The notes: generated by a model from the letters alone, not told the origin. A stretch of DNA of 64,000 nt from Poecilobothrus nobilitatus (GCA_947095535.1 OX352774.1:70556416-70620415); one strand, 5' to 3'. Shown: positions 37,159 to 51,300, counted from the first letter of the stretch. Numbers and translations are program-made.

Positions 37159-37275
37159 GGCTTGCCAGATATGTCATCCAGATTACACCTTTTAAGCTGT
37201 CTTTATTTTTTTTTACTAGTTTTCCTTATACATATTTTTTTTAACAACATATTTATATTTCATTTACATATGTAG
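37159..37275 (+). other. Candidate exon, product unknown
   Basis: The block is preceded by TAAATTTCAG and followed by GTAAGATT, so it has good acceptor and donor edges. The only frame open throughout encodes 38 residues starting GLPDMSSRLHLLSCLY, then a hydrophobic stretch, and ends in TAG exactly at the donor. A short polar part followed by a hydrophobic C-terminus would fit a GPI-anchor signal, but no upstream exon of such a protein was found. It could equally be a noncoding exon or chance. Confidence 0.25.
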
Positions 37276-37569
37276 GTAAGATTATAAGAATATATATACA
37301 TATATACATATATTAGCTTTAAAAAAAAATGATTTAAAAACTCCCTGTACTACTGTAAACTGTCTCATATGTGCTTTATTTTGTTTTTTTGCAATTTATT
37401 TGATATGCATTAAAATTTTTTTTTTTGTAAAATATATACATATGTACCCTACCTACAGTAAAACTTCGATGATTTCGATTTATTTTGAACTGAGAGACAC
37501 AATTTGAAATACTGTTGATGCATTTTAGAAAAAGACAAAGAAATTACATAAGTACAAGTAGTTACATAT
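37276..37569. other. AT-rich stretch with a pogo/Tigger-like end
   Basis: Apart from the possible transposon end at 37456-37477, nothing is recognised. Confidence 0.45.
37456..37477 (+). mobile_element. Possible pogo/Tigger-like terminal fragment
   Basis: TA followed by CAGTAAAACTTCGATGATTT resembles pogo/Tigger inverted ends (CAGTAAAACCTCGAT...). No opposite end was seen, so this is a weak call. Confidence 0.25.
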
Positions 37570-37942
37570 TTCATTTTTAGCACATTTTCAAAAAAATTTG
37601 AAAAAATTTGCTAATTAGTTTCACTGTGTCCCTCTGTCCGTCCGTTCGTCTGGGTGTTTACAAAACTTCTACACCGTTCGAAATAAAGCAATGAAATTTT
37701 AAGTACGGAAAGGCATTTTCAAAAAAACTAATTTTCTGGAACAACTTTTTTGTGCAGCCCCACCTGTTACGAGGCTACAGTCCTATAAAGTTCGAAAAAG
37801 CTCTATCTTCAAATTGTTATAACACAGGTTCTATAAGTCATATTTTCAATCTGGAAATGCCAAACTATAGTTTTATAAGCTTTATAAATATGTATAAAGT
37901 AAATATAGGCTTTGCCATGCGATATTTTAATATATCGTTATG
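37570..37942 (-). repeat. Dispersed repeat family B, copy 2 (inverted)
   Basis: Reverse-complement match to 5158-5525 with the same order of blocks, including CCGTTCGTCTGGGTGTTTAC, AGCCCCACCTGTTACGAGG, CCTATAAAGTTCGAAAAAGC and CATATTTTCAATCTGGAAAT. The + strand frame at 37752-37952 runs through the repeat and has no recognisable product. Confidence 0.8.
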
Positions 37943-40900
37943 TGAAACTTAATTTTTGATAAAATTTTGGTCCCCTTTTTTCTTTCAAGAAGTTTAAAAT
38001 TTTGAGAGAAGTTAATTTTTTGAAAATCAGTCAGAATGAGTCATTTCAGGAAATATTGTTGTTTAGAAGCTGTAAGGGGTCAAAAAGTGAAAATTCTCTA
38101 TTTTTAAAGACCTGTCCAAATTTTTTTTCAATTAATTTAATGTACAAAAATTAAAGTTCCAATATTATATTTTTGTTTATGTTAATAATCTTTCTTAATA
38201 ATATAGGGTTACCTTAAAATTGACAAGAGTGTGCTTAATTTGTCCCAGTTTCTCTGACAAATGATTCTAATGGTTCAATTTCAATAAATTTATTTTGATC
38301 AATATACCTATTTAATATTATTGTACTCTTTACCAAAAACTAATTTTGGAAATGTGTTTCTTAAAAACCCTTGGTTTTTTCATTACTTGTTTTTTTTTTG
38401 GTTTTAGATTTTGTTGTTTAATATCAACATTCAGAAGGAGAAGATGGTAAATGAAGAATAGGTTTTATGATGTCGAGATTTTATCATTTAACCAAAATAT
38501 AATTAAAAGTTTTTAGAATGAAAATGTACCTATGCAATGCATATTAAAAAAGGTAAGATAAAATAATTTGAATCGTATTTCTTTGTTGGACTTTTATAAT
38601 AAAATCATTTCATTATCATTTATCATTGAAATTCTATTGTATCTATCTATACTAATTGAAATACTAATCAAATACAAGAAAAGTATTATGTATCAATATC
38701 ATTAATAGATATGGACATATTTAACACATTGACTGCGACAAACTTTTCTAAACCATGGAGTTTGTACGTATAATAATGCGTAATATATAAATGCATTTAT
38801 ATGTTGCATTATTATATGTATGTATGTACACATTTAAATTTTAAGAAATTAAATTAAATGCAATTTAAGAACAAGCACATTTACAATCACAACTAACGTG
38901 TTAATAAATTCATTTTAATATTATTTTAATGATTTATTTATTAAAAATCCGAATGATAGGGTACATTTTGAAAATTATGATTGTAGAACATAAAATTTGA
39001 AACAATATATGTAAAAAAATGGTGCATATGTGTAAAAATATATTAGAAAAAATTACACAGGGTGTTTAAAGATTATAGGTTATAAAAAAACAATTTTGCT
39101 AAGACTTGTCAAAGTACATAAAGGTATGTATGTAGATATATATTTGATGAAAGAAAATTGATATATGAATGTACATATATAGGTAGTATTTATTAGATTA
39201 GTTATCCATTAATCATTATCAATTTAGTTTTTATTTATTTTCAATTTGTAATGAAATTTATTTAAAAAAATTTCACTTATAAATTATATAAAAGTTATAA
39301 ATACATATTATTTTTACTTGTAAATTTTTAGCTTAATACTTTTAAGAGCGACACTATCATTTCATTTATCAGTTCATTTTTCTATCACTCCCAAGACTGT
39401 CATTTAAACTGATAGGAAGACACCCTCACACACTATACAAAAAAAAACCGTCATTCTTCAAATTTTTTTTTTTCGTTTTTCTGTCCATAACATTTTAAAA
39501 ATTCAAGCAGTAAAGATAGTCTAGTTAAAGAAAAATAAAAAAATTAATTGAATTTATTGATAATTGATCCATTTTAGTCTTGTTTCTATCAGTTTTCAAA
39601 TATTAGTAAGTGATTTTTATAAAAATTGGTGGTATTTATACAAATTAAATTTACCTAAATAGGTACATTAAAAAAAAAACCTATTTTCATTCCTAAACAT
39701 AACCAACATATTCTTTTTACTACTTAAACGTATCCAATAATGCCAGTCAGAAATTATATTTACTTTAAAAATAAAAAAAAACTTGTTTTCTATTTTATTT
39801 CAAATATATTGTTACTACCTTTATGGTGTATGAAAAATGATAAATGATGAAATTTTACATATACACCATTATTTAAAATGTCATTCCTATCAAAACTGTC
39901 AGTCCAGATCAAACAATTTTGATATTCCATCATTTAAAATGTCATCCCTCCATATCATTCCACACCCTATGTCACTCCACCCTATACAGTTATACACTAT
40001 CAGTTAAAATGACAGTTTTGGTCTTTGGTGGATTGAAATGTAGAATGAAATAACAGTGTGCACGTTACTTACAAAAAAATTAATTATAATATATTAACTT
40101 AAACTAGTATAGATTTTAATTATCACGTATTAATTTGTATCGGACCATGTATAGTAAGTATTCCACCATGTATTGCATGTTTACGTATTCCATAGAATAG
40201 AGTATGAAGAATAACAAAAAACTCCAAACAGTAATTGAAGATGACAATGTCAAAATATTTGACCCATATAATTATGTAATATAATCTTAAAGTTCAAATG
40301 AGGTAGGTAGTAGATGTCGCAACAAAATTAAAATTCATTTTGAAGAAAAGGTTTTTAGATCGATTTTTATTAGCATTCAGCATAATTATTGAACCAAAAG
40401 ATTTTAAGGTTTCCTACTAGAAATATGAAAACTTCATGATTTTTATTTTAAACGCTAATAATTTGCCAAAATTATTTTCAGAATAGGTTAAAAACTTAAA
40501 TATAATTAATAAAATTTATTACAAAGCTTTTTCATCCATATGTACTTATATACGTGCCTACAAAATTATAAAAAAAAAACTACTAAAATTTATTAATATT
40601 TAGGTATTTAAACCAAAAACTCTTATATTCTTCTTATGTTTCACATTCATTCTTTGTATCTTATATTTCTAATCTACACTCTAACATTGGGTCAAATACA
40701 TAAAACTGAGCTTGAACTAAAATTTTAGTTTTTGAAACAAAACCTACGAGTTCAAGTTTAATATTTTGTTTGAAAAATTGAAATGAGTTCAAGCACAGTT
40801 TTATACATCCAAGCCAAAATGTAAGTAGAATCGTACAATCAATCTTAAAATGTAAGTAATAGTTATTTTTTTTTTACTAACTTTAACTTTAGCTTAATTT

Positions 40901-42415
40901 TAATTGTTTTTTAAATTTTTTATAACCGTTAAACACCTATTCAATGAAGTAAGAGAAATAAATAAATACTTAAATAAAATAAATAATTTTATTTTTTAAA
41001 TTAACTTTAACCTTAGCCACCTAATAATATCTTATAATAAAAAATATTAAGCAAAATATGATATTATGGTAACTCTATTTTCAATATGTTAATACATTCG
41101 TATAAATTTATAATAATATAATACGTGTATAGATAATATTCAATTCAAGATCATATGATATTATGATGAGTACAAAACAAAACAACAAAAATATTTTAAA
41201 CCACCCGCATATGCTTACATACATTAACATATTTTGTTAAGATAATCACGCATTGCGTACTCACTCCCTCAATTTTTTTTAACAAAAATTAAGTATGCAT
41301 CTAGATATAAACATACATACACAAAAATATATAAACATAGATAACAAAAATAAACTTATGATAAGTGATGACCACCTGTTTTATGTACATTCTAATTTTT
41401 TTAAATTAAATCTAAAAATATAAAATACGTCAGAAATAGGTCATTACCCTTATCTTATATTTTTGTTTTTTTTTTTTAATTCTTTGAAAAGTTTTTTTTT
41501 TTTGTTAACACGATCATACAATGGTATTTTTATTTTTTGTTTACATTTTAACATCTGATTTTTGTTGTGACAACAACCGGCGAAAAATTAAAACAAAACA
41601 ATTATATGAAAAAAAATTTAAGGTTAGTACGAACAAAAATCATATTTATAAGTCGCGCAGCTAAATATTTGACATTTGACATTTTTATTTTTTTTATATA
41701 TTTTTGTTTTGTTTTAAATGTCAGCTGATTAAGGAAAAGATAAATATCAAAAGTAATCGCTAATTAATATGTATTAAATAATTACTTTATTTTAGTTTGT
41801 TAAATAATTCTTATTTACTTTAGATGTTATTTTATATTAAAGAATTAAAATAACAAATATGTACATACATATGTACATACCTATACGTGTGTAAATTGTT
41901 AATTAAAATTTCAAATAAAAATATTTATGTTTACAAAAATTATATTAAGCTATTCTTTCCCTATTTTAATTTTTTTTATTAAATTATTTAGACTTCCATT
42001 TGAAAAACTATTATTGAAAATAATTTAAAAAATCAATATTTTAATTGGAAGATTGTATTAATACTTATTAATACGAGTAATAATGTAAAAATAAAAATAG
42101 TTTGGAATATCTTATTCTTTAAAAGTAAAGAGTAAACGAAAGATTAAAGTTCAGAAAGAAAACGAGTCCATTATTCATAAAAAATGATTAACAAAAGTAT
42201 ATGTATGTAGATAAAGTCATAAAATCATAAAGTCAAGTCAGTCAGTTTTATAAATGTTAAGTTTATTATATGACCATATTATGATGACTGTGATCTTCAG
42301 TCATATATGTATGTATGTATAAACATAAACTACTTTTAATTAATAAATAAAAAAAAAAAGAATTTTTGTGCTTTCTAAAACTCAGCCAATTTGTATAGGT
42401 TCTAATATTAACAAT
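37943..42415. other. AT-rich stretch with short motif repeats, no gene
   Basis: At 39358-40030 the motif CATTTAAAATGTCAT and the pair ACTGTCAGT / TGACAGTTTT recur: ATTTAAAATGTCAT at 39871-39884 and 39932-39945, with related copies near 39395 and 40000. TTGACATTTGACATTT lies near 41673. Fragments of CAGGGTGTTTAA at 39058 and its reverse complement near 44765 may be ends of unidentified elements. Confidence 0.45.
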
Positions 42416-42550
42416 TTTTTTCCCCTATAAGGAGTATAAGGCATCGACTAAGGTATTTATTATTTATATTTGACTAAGTTTCAGTTTCTGGAATCATTAA
42501 TTTCATTAAGCCGCTGATTACTCCGCTGTAGCTATTGTACAAGACTATGA
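42416..42550 (-). mobile_element. SINE copy related to 17653-17816
   Basis: On the - strand it has an A-box-like TAGCTACAGCGG, then GATTCCAGAAACTGAAACTT and the family tail CTTAGTCGATGCCTTATACT followed by CCTTATAGG. The tail corresponds to that of the copy at 17653-17816. The B-box is degenerate and no target-site duplication was recognised. Confidence 0.55.
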
Positions 42551-42748
42551 CTTATGAGAGTATGAGACGTTTCTTTTTATTTCTACGCCATCTATTATCT
42601 TATACAAGAATTATGGATTATTATTATTTTATTATATAGCTATTACAATATGATATTACCTAATTATAATTTATTGAACATGTATAATTATTTTTTTTAA
42701 TATATATTATAAGAAAAATGTGTATTATTTTTTATTAATCTATATGAC

Positions 42749-42820
42749 CCAGCCGTCGCTTGAACCTGAAACTTTTCGTATGAAACGCCGGTTTCTTCAC
42801 AACTACACCGTATTGGCTGG
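42749..42820 (-). mobile_element. tRNA-like sequence (SINE head or tRNA pseudogene)
   Basis: The 72-bp block has complementary ends CCAGCC/GGCTGG (6-bp acceptor-like stem) and a B-box-like GGTTCAAGCGA (42756-42766, - strand). The A-box region TACGGTGTAGTTG is degenerate and the D and anticodon arms do not pair cleanly, so an active tRNA is unlikely. Confidence 0.45.
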
Positions 42821-45264
42821 ATTTTTGGAATATTTTAGAATATTAACAATTAATAGTGATTTAAAAAGTTTAAATAAAATATCATTGTTTATTGAGGTTT
42901 TATTATCACTTTCCTTTTCTCAATTTTCTTTAGAAGAATGCAAAAGTTGCCGAATAAAATGCATCTGTTTATAAAAATAAATATTGATAAACAGATGCAC
43001 GATAAATATTGTTGTAAATATTGTATACCTATTGTAAAATATTGTAGTTTGTTACAAAATTAATTCAAAAAACAAAAAATAAATACATTTTAACACCCTG
43101 TTATTAAAATAATATATATATTTTAATAATACAATATATTCAATGTCTATTCGCCCTGTTTAAAATTTGCTATTTACTAGATTAAAATATAAAATTGCAT
43201 AATCACATACATACATATTATGTATGTACAATGTTCATATAAAAAATATTTAGATAAAAATGATTGTTAAAAAAAAAAGATACAATATGAAATAAAATAT
43301 GTGAATAAAACAATAAAAATATAAAGCGTATAAGTAAAAAATTTTAATAAGAACCAAAAAAAAGGAGGCAAAATATGATGCGTGCCACACGCACTATTCC
43401 TGTTTTTCAGGCTTTAAAATTACAAAAAACAAAACACAAATCGAAGTACAAATAAGAAAAATAATAAAACAAAAACAAATGAAATATTAAACACCACGAA
43501 ATTTTTTAAATAATAAATTTTATACACATTTTTTTATATAAAACATTTATTTAAATCCTTTTCTTTGCTGATCCTTACTATATTGTTGTTGTAATTGTTT
43601 TTTTTTTTTTTTCACAGTTGTTACTTATACATTGTCTAGTCCTTTTTTAATATTCTGATAAATAAATAAATAAAATGAAAAAAAAAAAAAACAAAAACAA
43701 AAAAAACTCATATTCATTGTACCCATCCTTACTTAATAAATTCAACGGTATAAAATATTAATAAAAAAAAAATAATGATAATAATTCTCTTATTAGAAGT
43801 GTGTCTTTTATCCTGTTGCGAGTTTGTTTGTTAAAAACTTTAAAAAACTATTTCTATATATTTCTATATATATATACTTAACTACATAAAAATTGATATA
43901 GATATACATGTAACATGTTAGTATACAATGTATACAATGTTAAAAAAAAAAAAATTAAAAAAAAAAAATTAAGCTAATTAATCAAAATATGCACACATGA
44001 AAAATTTGTTATTCCCATTTTCATTTTATTTATTTATTTTAGTGTTATTTTAAAAGTAACAAAAAAAAACGAAATAAAATGGTTAAAATGGTTTAAAATT
44101 ATATTATAAAAAAATATACAGGGTTCTTTCACAAAAAAAGGACATTCAAATAATATAAACATTTACATAACATTAGATGTATATAAAAGCTTAGATGTTC
44201 GTAACAAATAAAGAACAAGTACATTCAAGTATTCAGTTCAAATATACGAGTACATAAACTAAAAAAGAAACGAAGTCTTAAATTCAGAAAATTAAGATGT
44301 AGTGTAAGATGTGGGAGTTTATCTATACTAAAGTAATTTGTTTAGGATTGCCTTAGCTTATGTTTAAGAAAGTAATAATTTTAAGCCAAAAAATTTAAGC
44401 CACATAAATCTTTTGTAACAGTATGATTTTATTGGCGATAATGGATGATATTCTTTTACAAAAGACAAATAATGAATTGCCTTATAGAGTTGTCCTTCCA
44501 AGCTACCATTTTGTTCAGTTTATTTTATTCTTTCAGTACAATAAGCAATCGCTAACCTCTTGACTAAGTAAACCTTTGCACGATTTCTTGAATTTTTATA
44601 ATTTTTCTTCTGTTACTAAGCAATACTTTGAAATGACAGAAGATTCATTAATTTTGAGCTTTGTATTCTGCACATTAAATTAATTATATCACATATAAAT
44701 AGTCAATTACATATGTATATAAGTTTATTACATTGGGTAATTTTTATTTTAAAAATTTACTGTTAAACACCCTATAAGTATTTAAGTACGTAAATAAGTA
44801 AAAATTTGGTGTATATTTATATAAAAAATTTAAATTATCTTTTCATTCTATTTTATTTTATTTCATTTCATTTTTTTTTTTTTGTTATTTTTAATGAAAA
44901 TAAAAATTCATATTTACATATATACATACTTATACGTACATAAATTTAAGAATGTTGGTATGTATATACATATTGTATAAAATTATAAATATAATTTTTT
45001 AATATTAAAAGGATATTACATACAATATAATATGTAATAATAAAATGTATTGATAGCATATGAATGTTACGTACATACATAATACGTATGTAAGTATCTT
45101 TATAGATGCAATTTTCTTTTGATCCTTGATTTCTATGGTATTAATCTTTCCATCTAACCAACCACCCTAAATTATAAAATTTCGTTTTTCTTTTTTTGGT
45201 ATATTTTAATTTTTGTTTCAATTTTTTTTTTTTGTTTGTTTTTTTTTTTTTTTTTTTTTGCCAG
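42821..45264. other. AT-rich stretch, nothing recognised
   Basis: Poly-A/T, ATAC microsatellites and low-complexity frames only. Confidence 0.55.
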
Positions 45265-45347
45265 ACAAAGAGTATAAACGTAACTACATCATTCATCCAT
45301 CCTATTCCTATCCATTCATCGAACATAGAGTACCACCACTATTTTAA
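45265..45347 (+). other. Candidate terminal exon, product unknown
   Basis: A long T-run ending in TTTTTTGCCAG (acceptor at 45263-45264) precedes a less AT-rich block. One frame reads KEYKRNYIIHPSYSYPFIEH, then RVPPLF and TAA at 45345-45347. Its composition is protein-like compared with the surrounding Lys/Phe frames. I cannot assign a family and found no partner exon; another frame is also open. Confidence 0.25.
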
Positions 45348-48300
45348 AAATATAAAAAAAAAATATTCATATATACATTTTATGGAGTAGGTACATTAAT
45401 GTATGTGTACAAAATATTATGTATGTATGTGTGTTTAAATTTAAAACATATACAAAGAAAAAATAAAAAAGAGATCCCTGTTTTTTCTAGCAGTTTAATA
45501 AAATTTATATTTTTATAAATATATGGGATTGAAAATGGTAATGGACCAGCAGATGAAACTTTTCATGTAGTTGTAATTATATTCCTTTCCTTCTTTAAAT
45601 TTTAAAATCCACAAAAATTCTTGCAGTTTTATAGCAGTTTAGTGTTTTCTGAATAACATACATAAGCATTATTGTTTATAGCAGTATGTCCTTGTAGTTA
45701 CTTTTAATTGAAAAGAAAAAAGAAGAATTTGTATTTTTTTTTTACGTCAAGGAATATGAGTATTTTCTATTGATTACATTCATTTACCACAAAGTACAAT
45801 GAAATTTTCTTTATATTTTTTGAATTCATTAAAAAAAAAATCAATTCAATTGAAAAAATTAATTAATTTAATAAATTCCATAAAATAGAAAAAAAAAAAT
45901 TATAATATTTGTTTGAAATATGAAAATTAAAATTAAAAATTAATGAATACAAATGAATAGGTAACTAATAATAATAAATAAATAAATCTTTCAAATATTA
46001 ATTAAAAAGTAATCAAAATATTAATATCGTTATAAAATTTATTTTAAGTATACCTATATATGTAATATAAATTATAATTTAAAGATATGATAATTAAAAT
46101 TTTTTTTTTATTTTAATACAACATTTATAATAAATAATAAACAAAAACAAAAATTGTTTTCATTTATATTACATAAAAAGTAATCATAAAATATACAAAT
46201 GATTACATTTTTAATATCAGGTAATTATAAATTTAAAAGTATTCAAATATGACATTTATATTCAAACCCTTGCTAATATTATAAACTTTTTAAATGAATT
46301 ACATTACAAAGTACGCACACTAAGAAAATATCCAGGGATTTTCTAGTAGTAAGGTACAGTTCAGCTCGAAAGTGATTTCAATAAAAATCAATAAATGCCA
46401 AACAAATGCTTAAAATTTGTAAAAAATGTCAGAGCCGGTTATTCTCAAAAATGAAGAAGAATATTTTTTTTTTCGAAAAATTATATTTATTTAATATTAA
46501 ATAAAATAATATAAATAAATTAAAAAAAAATATATAAAAAATTAAATTGTGTTTAAAAAAATTAAAATAAATTACAGATTTTATAATTCGTTTAATAAAT
46601 AAAAATTATTTTTAACTATTCAAAATATCTCAAAAAAAAAAAAAAAAAAAAAACAACAACAACAAGAAAAAAACTACAGGACGATTGCAATGTAAAAAAA
46701 AAAGTAAAAGTAAAAAGAGAAAAAAAAAAAAACAAAAAGAGCAAAAATTTAAGTCGGATTATTAATCATAAAAAAAACGAAAAAAAAAAAAAAAAACTTT
46801 GACGCTAAGGTGTGTATTCGGAGCGCTTAAAACTTCAAATTTTTTTCTTATACAATTGATTACAAAATCAAAATTTAAAATAAAATTTTCGTGAAATGAA
46901 CAAACAATTACAGGATAATTAAAATCTATTTTAATTTTTTAATTATACTAGAACGTGTTCAATCAATTAACATGTAAATTGATTTTGGAAATTATTTTTT
47001 TTCTCATCAAATTGTCCTTTTACATCCTTAAAAAAAAAAAAAAATTAACATTTAAAAAAAAAAAAATTGAATTTTGATAACTGGATACTGGATATAAATT
47101 GGATACAACAAGAAAAAAGTATTTTATACAAAAAAGGATATTCGCAATAGATATATTTTTTTTTACATTCAATTTAATAATTTGGTAAAAACGAGGACTT
47201 CTTCAATTTATTTAAAAGGATTTTCTAATCATTTTCATTTCATTCATAAAAATAATCATTTGAATTATATATTTTCTTAAATATAAATCTCTTTAACTAA
47301 ATATAATTGGATTTTTTGGTAAGAATTTCATTTTTTTTTTTTTTTTAGTTTTTTGTTTTTATAACGTGTGTGTGTGTGAATTTATTTTTTAAATAAAATT
47401 TTAAAAAATTTAAATAAATATAAAATAGAAAATTTAAAAATGTAGTAGTAGTATATGGGATAAAATTTTTATCGATTATAAAAAGAAAAGAAGAAACAGA
47501 ACAGAAGAAAAAAAAAAAGGAACAGAGTGTAAAGAAAGAAAGAGTAAGAAATATCAGAGGAGAGATTTTATTTAGATAGAGAAGAAACAGAGAGCATCCA
47601 TTGTAAGGATATGTTTTTTTGTTGTTTTTGTTTTTTATTGCTAGTGCTGCTGCTTTTGCCTTTACAATAAAAAAAAAAAGAAAAGAAGGATGCTTCAGGA
47701 CGAAAATAATTATTGTAGAAAATTTTGGTTTTTAAAGATTTTTTTTTTTTAAAAATTGGAATTTTTTTTTATTAAATACTTAGTTAGGTTTTAAGCTTTT
47801 AAAAAGTAATTTTTGAACTGAAAAAAAAATTTGAATTTCATTTTTAAATTAATTTTTTCAAATTTAAGTACAATTGAAATTTTTTTTTTGCATCTGCACA
47901 ATTTTCTGTTCTTTCAAACCCCAATACAAAAAAAAAAATCCATTTTATTCAAATTTAATTTATAAAAATATAAAAATAAAATGTTAAGTATTTAATTAAA
48001 ATCGGTTTAAAATAATGAAAAGTTCTTAATTAAATATAATTTAAAATAAATTTTTTAAGAATTACAATTTGCAAATTTTTTATCAGAATTAAATCTGCAA
48101 AATTAAACTAGTACTTAAATAACAAGAAATAAAGTATAACTAAAATTAATATCATATTAATTTGGAAAATACAAACAGTATTAATTTCAACAGGTAAAAA
48201 AAAAAAAAAAAAAAAAAAAACGTAATAATTTTCATTTAATGGATACACAATACATAATTTTTCCCATTTATATTATCCTTTTTTTCTTTTCTTTACTATA

Positions 48301-51300
48301 TGGACTCTATAATCCCAAATGAAAGAAAAAATTAAATTGAAAAATTAAGAAAAGTGATTTTTTAAACTTTAAATTCAAAAGTAATTTCAAATTAATTCTT
48401 TTAAATACTTTAATCCTTAAATAATCCTTAAAACACTTTAAATACTTATTCCAAAAATTTAATTTAATTTTTCTTTAATATAAAAGCATCATGATTTTTT
48501 TTTTTGTTGCAAACTACAAAATATTGTTAGTAGTATTGAAAAAATTTTTCCTTTTGTCGTTTTCCAAATTTTCATCTAAACTATAACTGATTATAAAACA
48601 AAAAAAAAATACATATATTCTTTATTGAATTACAGCAGTAGAACCCCACCTGCAACAAATCTTAGAACAAAGCAAAAAATATATATAATGTGTAGATACT
48701 TAGATATACATATAAATATATAAATAAAAAAGAAAAAAAAAATAAGCGTAATGATTATCGATATCTTCTTTTCTCTCTTTTACAATTTCATTTAATTTTT
48801 TTTTCTTTTCGTTTTTTATTTTATTTTTTTTTGTTGTATTTTCTGAAAATAATGGACAGAAAATATTATATTTTAGGTGGGTGGTTTGGTACAGATGATA
48901 ATAGTAGTAATGGATTAGTTGTTGGTTGTATAGTTAAATTGATGGTTTGGTAGTAGTTATCGGTTAGGGTAGTACATACATAGTAATTATTTCGATTTTT
49001 CCATTTTCAATTTCAATTTAAATATTTTGTTTTTTTTTTTTCTTTTCTTTGGTATATTCTTTGAATTTAAAATCATCATCATCATCATCATTATCATCGC
49101 AGAACAATCAATTAGAATCATAAAAAAATTATCATCTTCTCAATCATATTTAATTGATTATTAAAATATATTCTGTATATACGTGTGTTTGTGTATGCGT
49201 GTGTGTGTGTGTGGAGTATTCTCCTGCTCAGATTGTCGGAAAACTTTGTACATATACTTACTTATATGTATAGAGAATGGACCAAAAAAGACAAAAAAAA
49301 AAAGAAAAAAGGAGTCTGTTATACGATTGCGCAAAATTTTCGGAGCTCTGCTAATAAGTACTGTTGTTTTTGTTTTTATTATAAAAAAAAAATATTCGTT
49401 TAGTTTTTTTGTAAATTTTTTTTTTTTTTTTATGCGTAGCTTTTGATGAAAAATAATAAATGTACGCTATATGGATGTGTTTAGAAGAAGAATTTATATG
49501 TATGATGATGACGATGATGATGATATTGATGATGAAGATGAAAAAAAAAGCAAAAAAAAAAATTACTACAAAACATGAGAGTAAAAAATTTTTCGGTATT
49601 TTTATTACTTGTTTTTTTTTTTTTCTGAATTTTCTTTTTTTTTTTATGTACATATAGGTATTTGAGATTTCTTTTTCTTTTTTTTAATTTTTTTATTATT
49701 TATTTCAATTTTTTTTTTTTTTTCTTTTAGTTATTTCTAAGTCCTGCAATAAATTTTATTCAAATTTAGTTTAAATATAAAAAAAAAAAAAAAAACAAGT
49801 AAAAGAATAAAATAAAAAAAAAATCAATTTTATCTGTTGAACAAAAGTTAAGTTTTTTTAAATTTTTATTTTTATATTAATATATTAACCGTTATTTTTA
49901 TTTATTCATCCATTTTTTTTTTTTTTTTTTTTTTTGGGAAAATATTATAAGTATAAAATTTATATTTTATTAAGAATTTAATTTTATATTATATTATATT
50001 CGTTGCCTATAAAAAATCTAAATTATAGTTAATGTTAGTTAAAATAATTCATTTTAGTTAGTGTGTCTAAAATGGAAATTTTAAATAATTATGTTATTAC
50101 AAACAAAAAAAAAAAAAAAAATTTAATATAATTTATATTATGTATTTTACTAAAGTATGTATCTATGTACCTATATATAATTAAGTATGTACACAAGTGT
50201 CTCCTCTTGGATAATATTAATACAGACATACATACATACATGCATACCAAGATATTTTGAATTAAAAAATTTTCACAATACAATAAAGGAATTTTATATA
50301 CATATATTAAATTAATTCAGAAATGTTAAGATATTAAATTAATAACGGTAAAAAAAAAAAAAATACTTAACGAATTCATTTTGTTTAAATAGAAAAAAAA
50401 AACTAAATAAAATTTGTAATAGTTAATTAGAATATAATTAAATAAGTACCTATGTAGTTATTTTTTCTTTTAGTTATAATTAAACAAGAAAACCTAACCT
50501 AAGTAAAAAGTTCATTCTAAAAGTCAAAATATTTATGAATGTATCATCTTTTAAATATATGATTAAAAATTAAATGATTAATATATGATCGTATAACACT
50601 CTAAAGAAAAAAAAAAATATTTTTCTGTTCTTTACGGTACCAGTTATATTGTATAAAATTTTCAATTTCATTTAAGAATTTTTCAATTTCATTTAAGGAT
50701 TTAAAAAGAAAAATGAATTTTTTATTTAGTCAGTTAGACCATTTTTATTTTAGATATTTATTTCTCCCACAAACTTATAATAAGTCAAATGATTAAGTAG
50801 GTACTTACCTACCTATCTATTAATTTTTATTTTCCTTTTTTTTTTTTTTATTTTTTAACGGAAAATCATCAATTTGGGAATCATTAACCATTTTCTCACA
50901 TTTTATTTTTATATATATAGTTTTTACTTAGTTAACGCTTTTTTTTTAACCTGTTAAAAATTGTCATAAAAATAAAAATGTGTAGTAAAATTAAATGTAT
51001 ATATACGTATATATTATATAAAAAAAAAAAAAAATAACTAACGACCGTTAAAGTAACTTATAGTATACTACTAAATAAAAAAAAATATCTATAAAATATA
51101 CTGTTGCTGTTGTTGTGGTTAGTTTTGTTGCTTGTGATTTAACTCGGTGGAGGAGTAGAAATAGTTAAACTATTATACGAGTAAAAAAGATAATTAAAAA
51201 TTATTGAATAGTTAGTTATACTTGTATAAAAAATAAAAAAAATAAAAAAGCAGAAAATTAAAATTTAGTTACGGATAGTTAGATAAAAATTAATGAAAAA

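Noticed and set aside
39056..44775. CAGGGTGTTTAA at 39058 and its reverse complement near 44765 as ends of one element
   Set aside because: Several similar fragments exist (43090, 43150, 44112), the matches are short, and nothing between them looks like a transposon.
49183..49657. Overlapping frames of 65-100 codons on both strands
   Set aside because: Composition is Lys/Phe/Ile/Met from A/T runs and GATGATG repeats, without any conserved domain.
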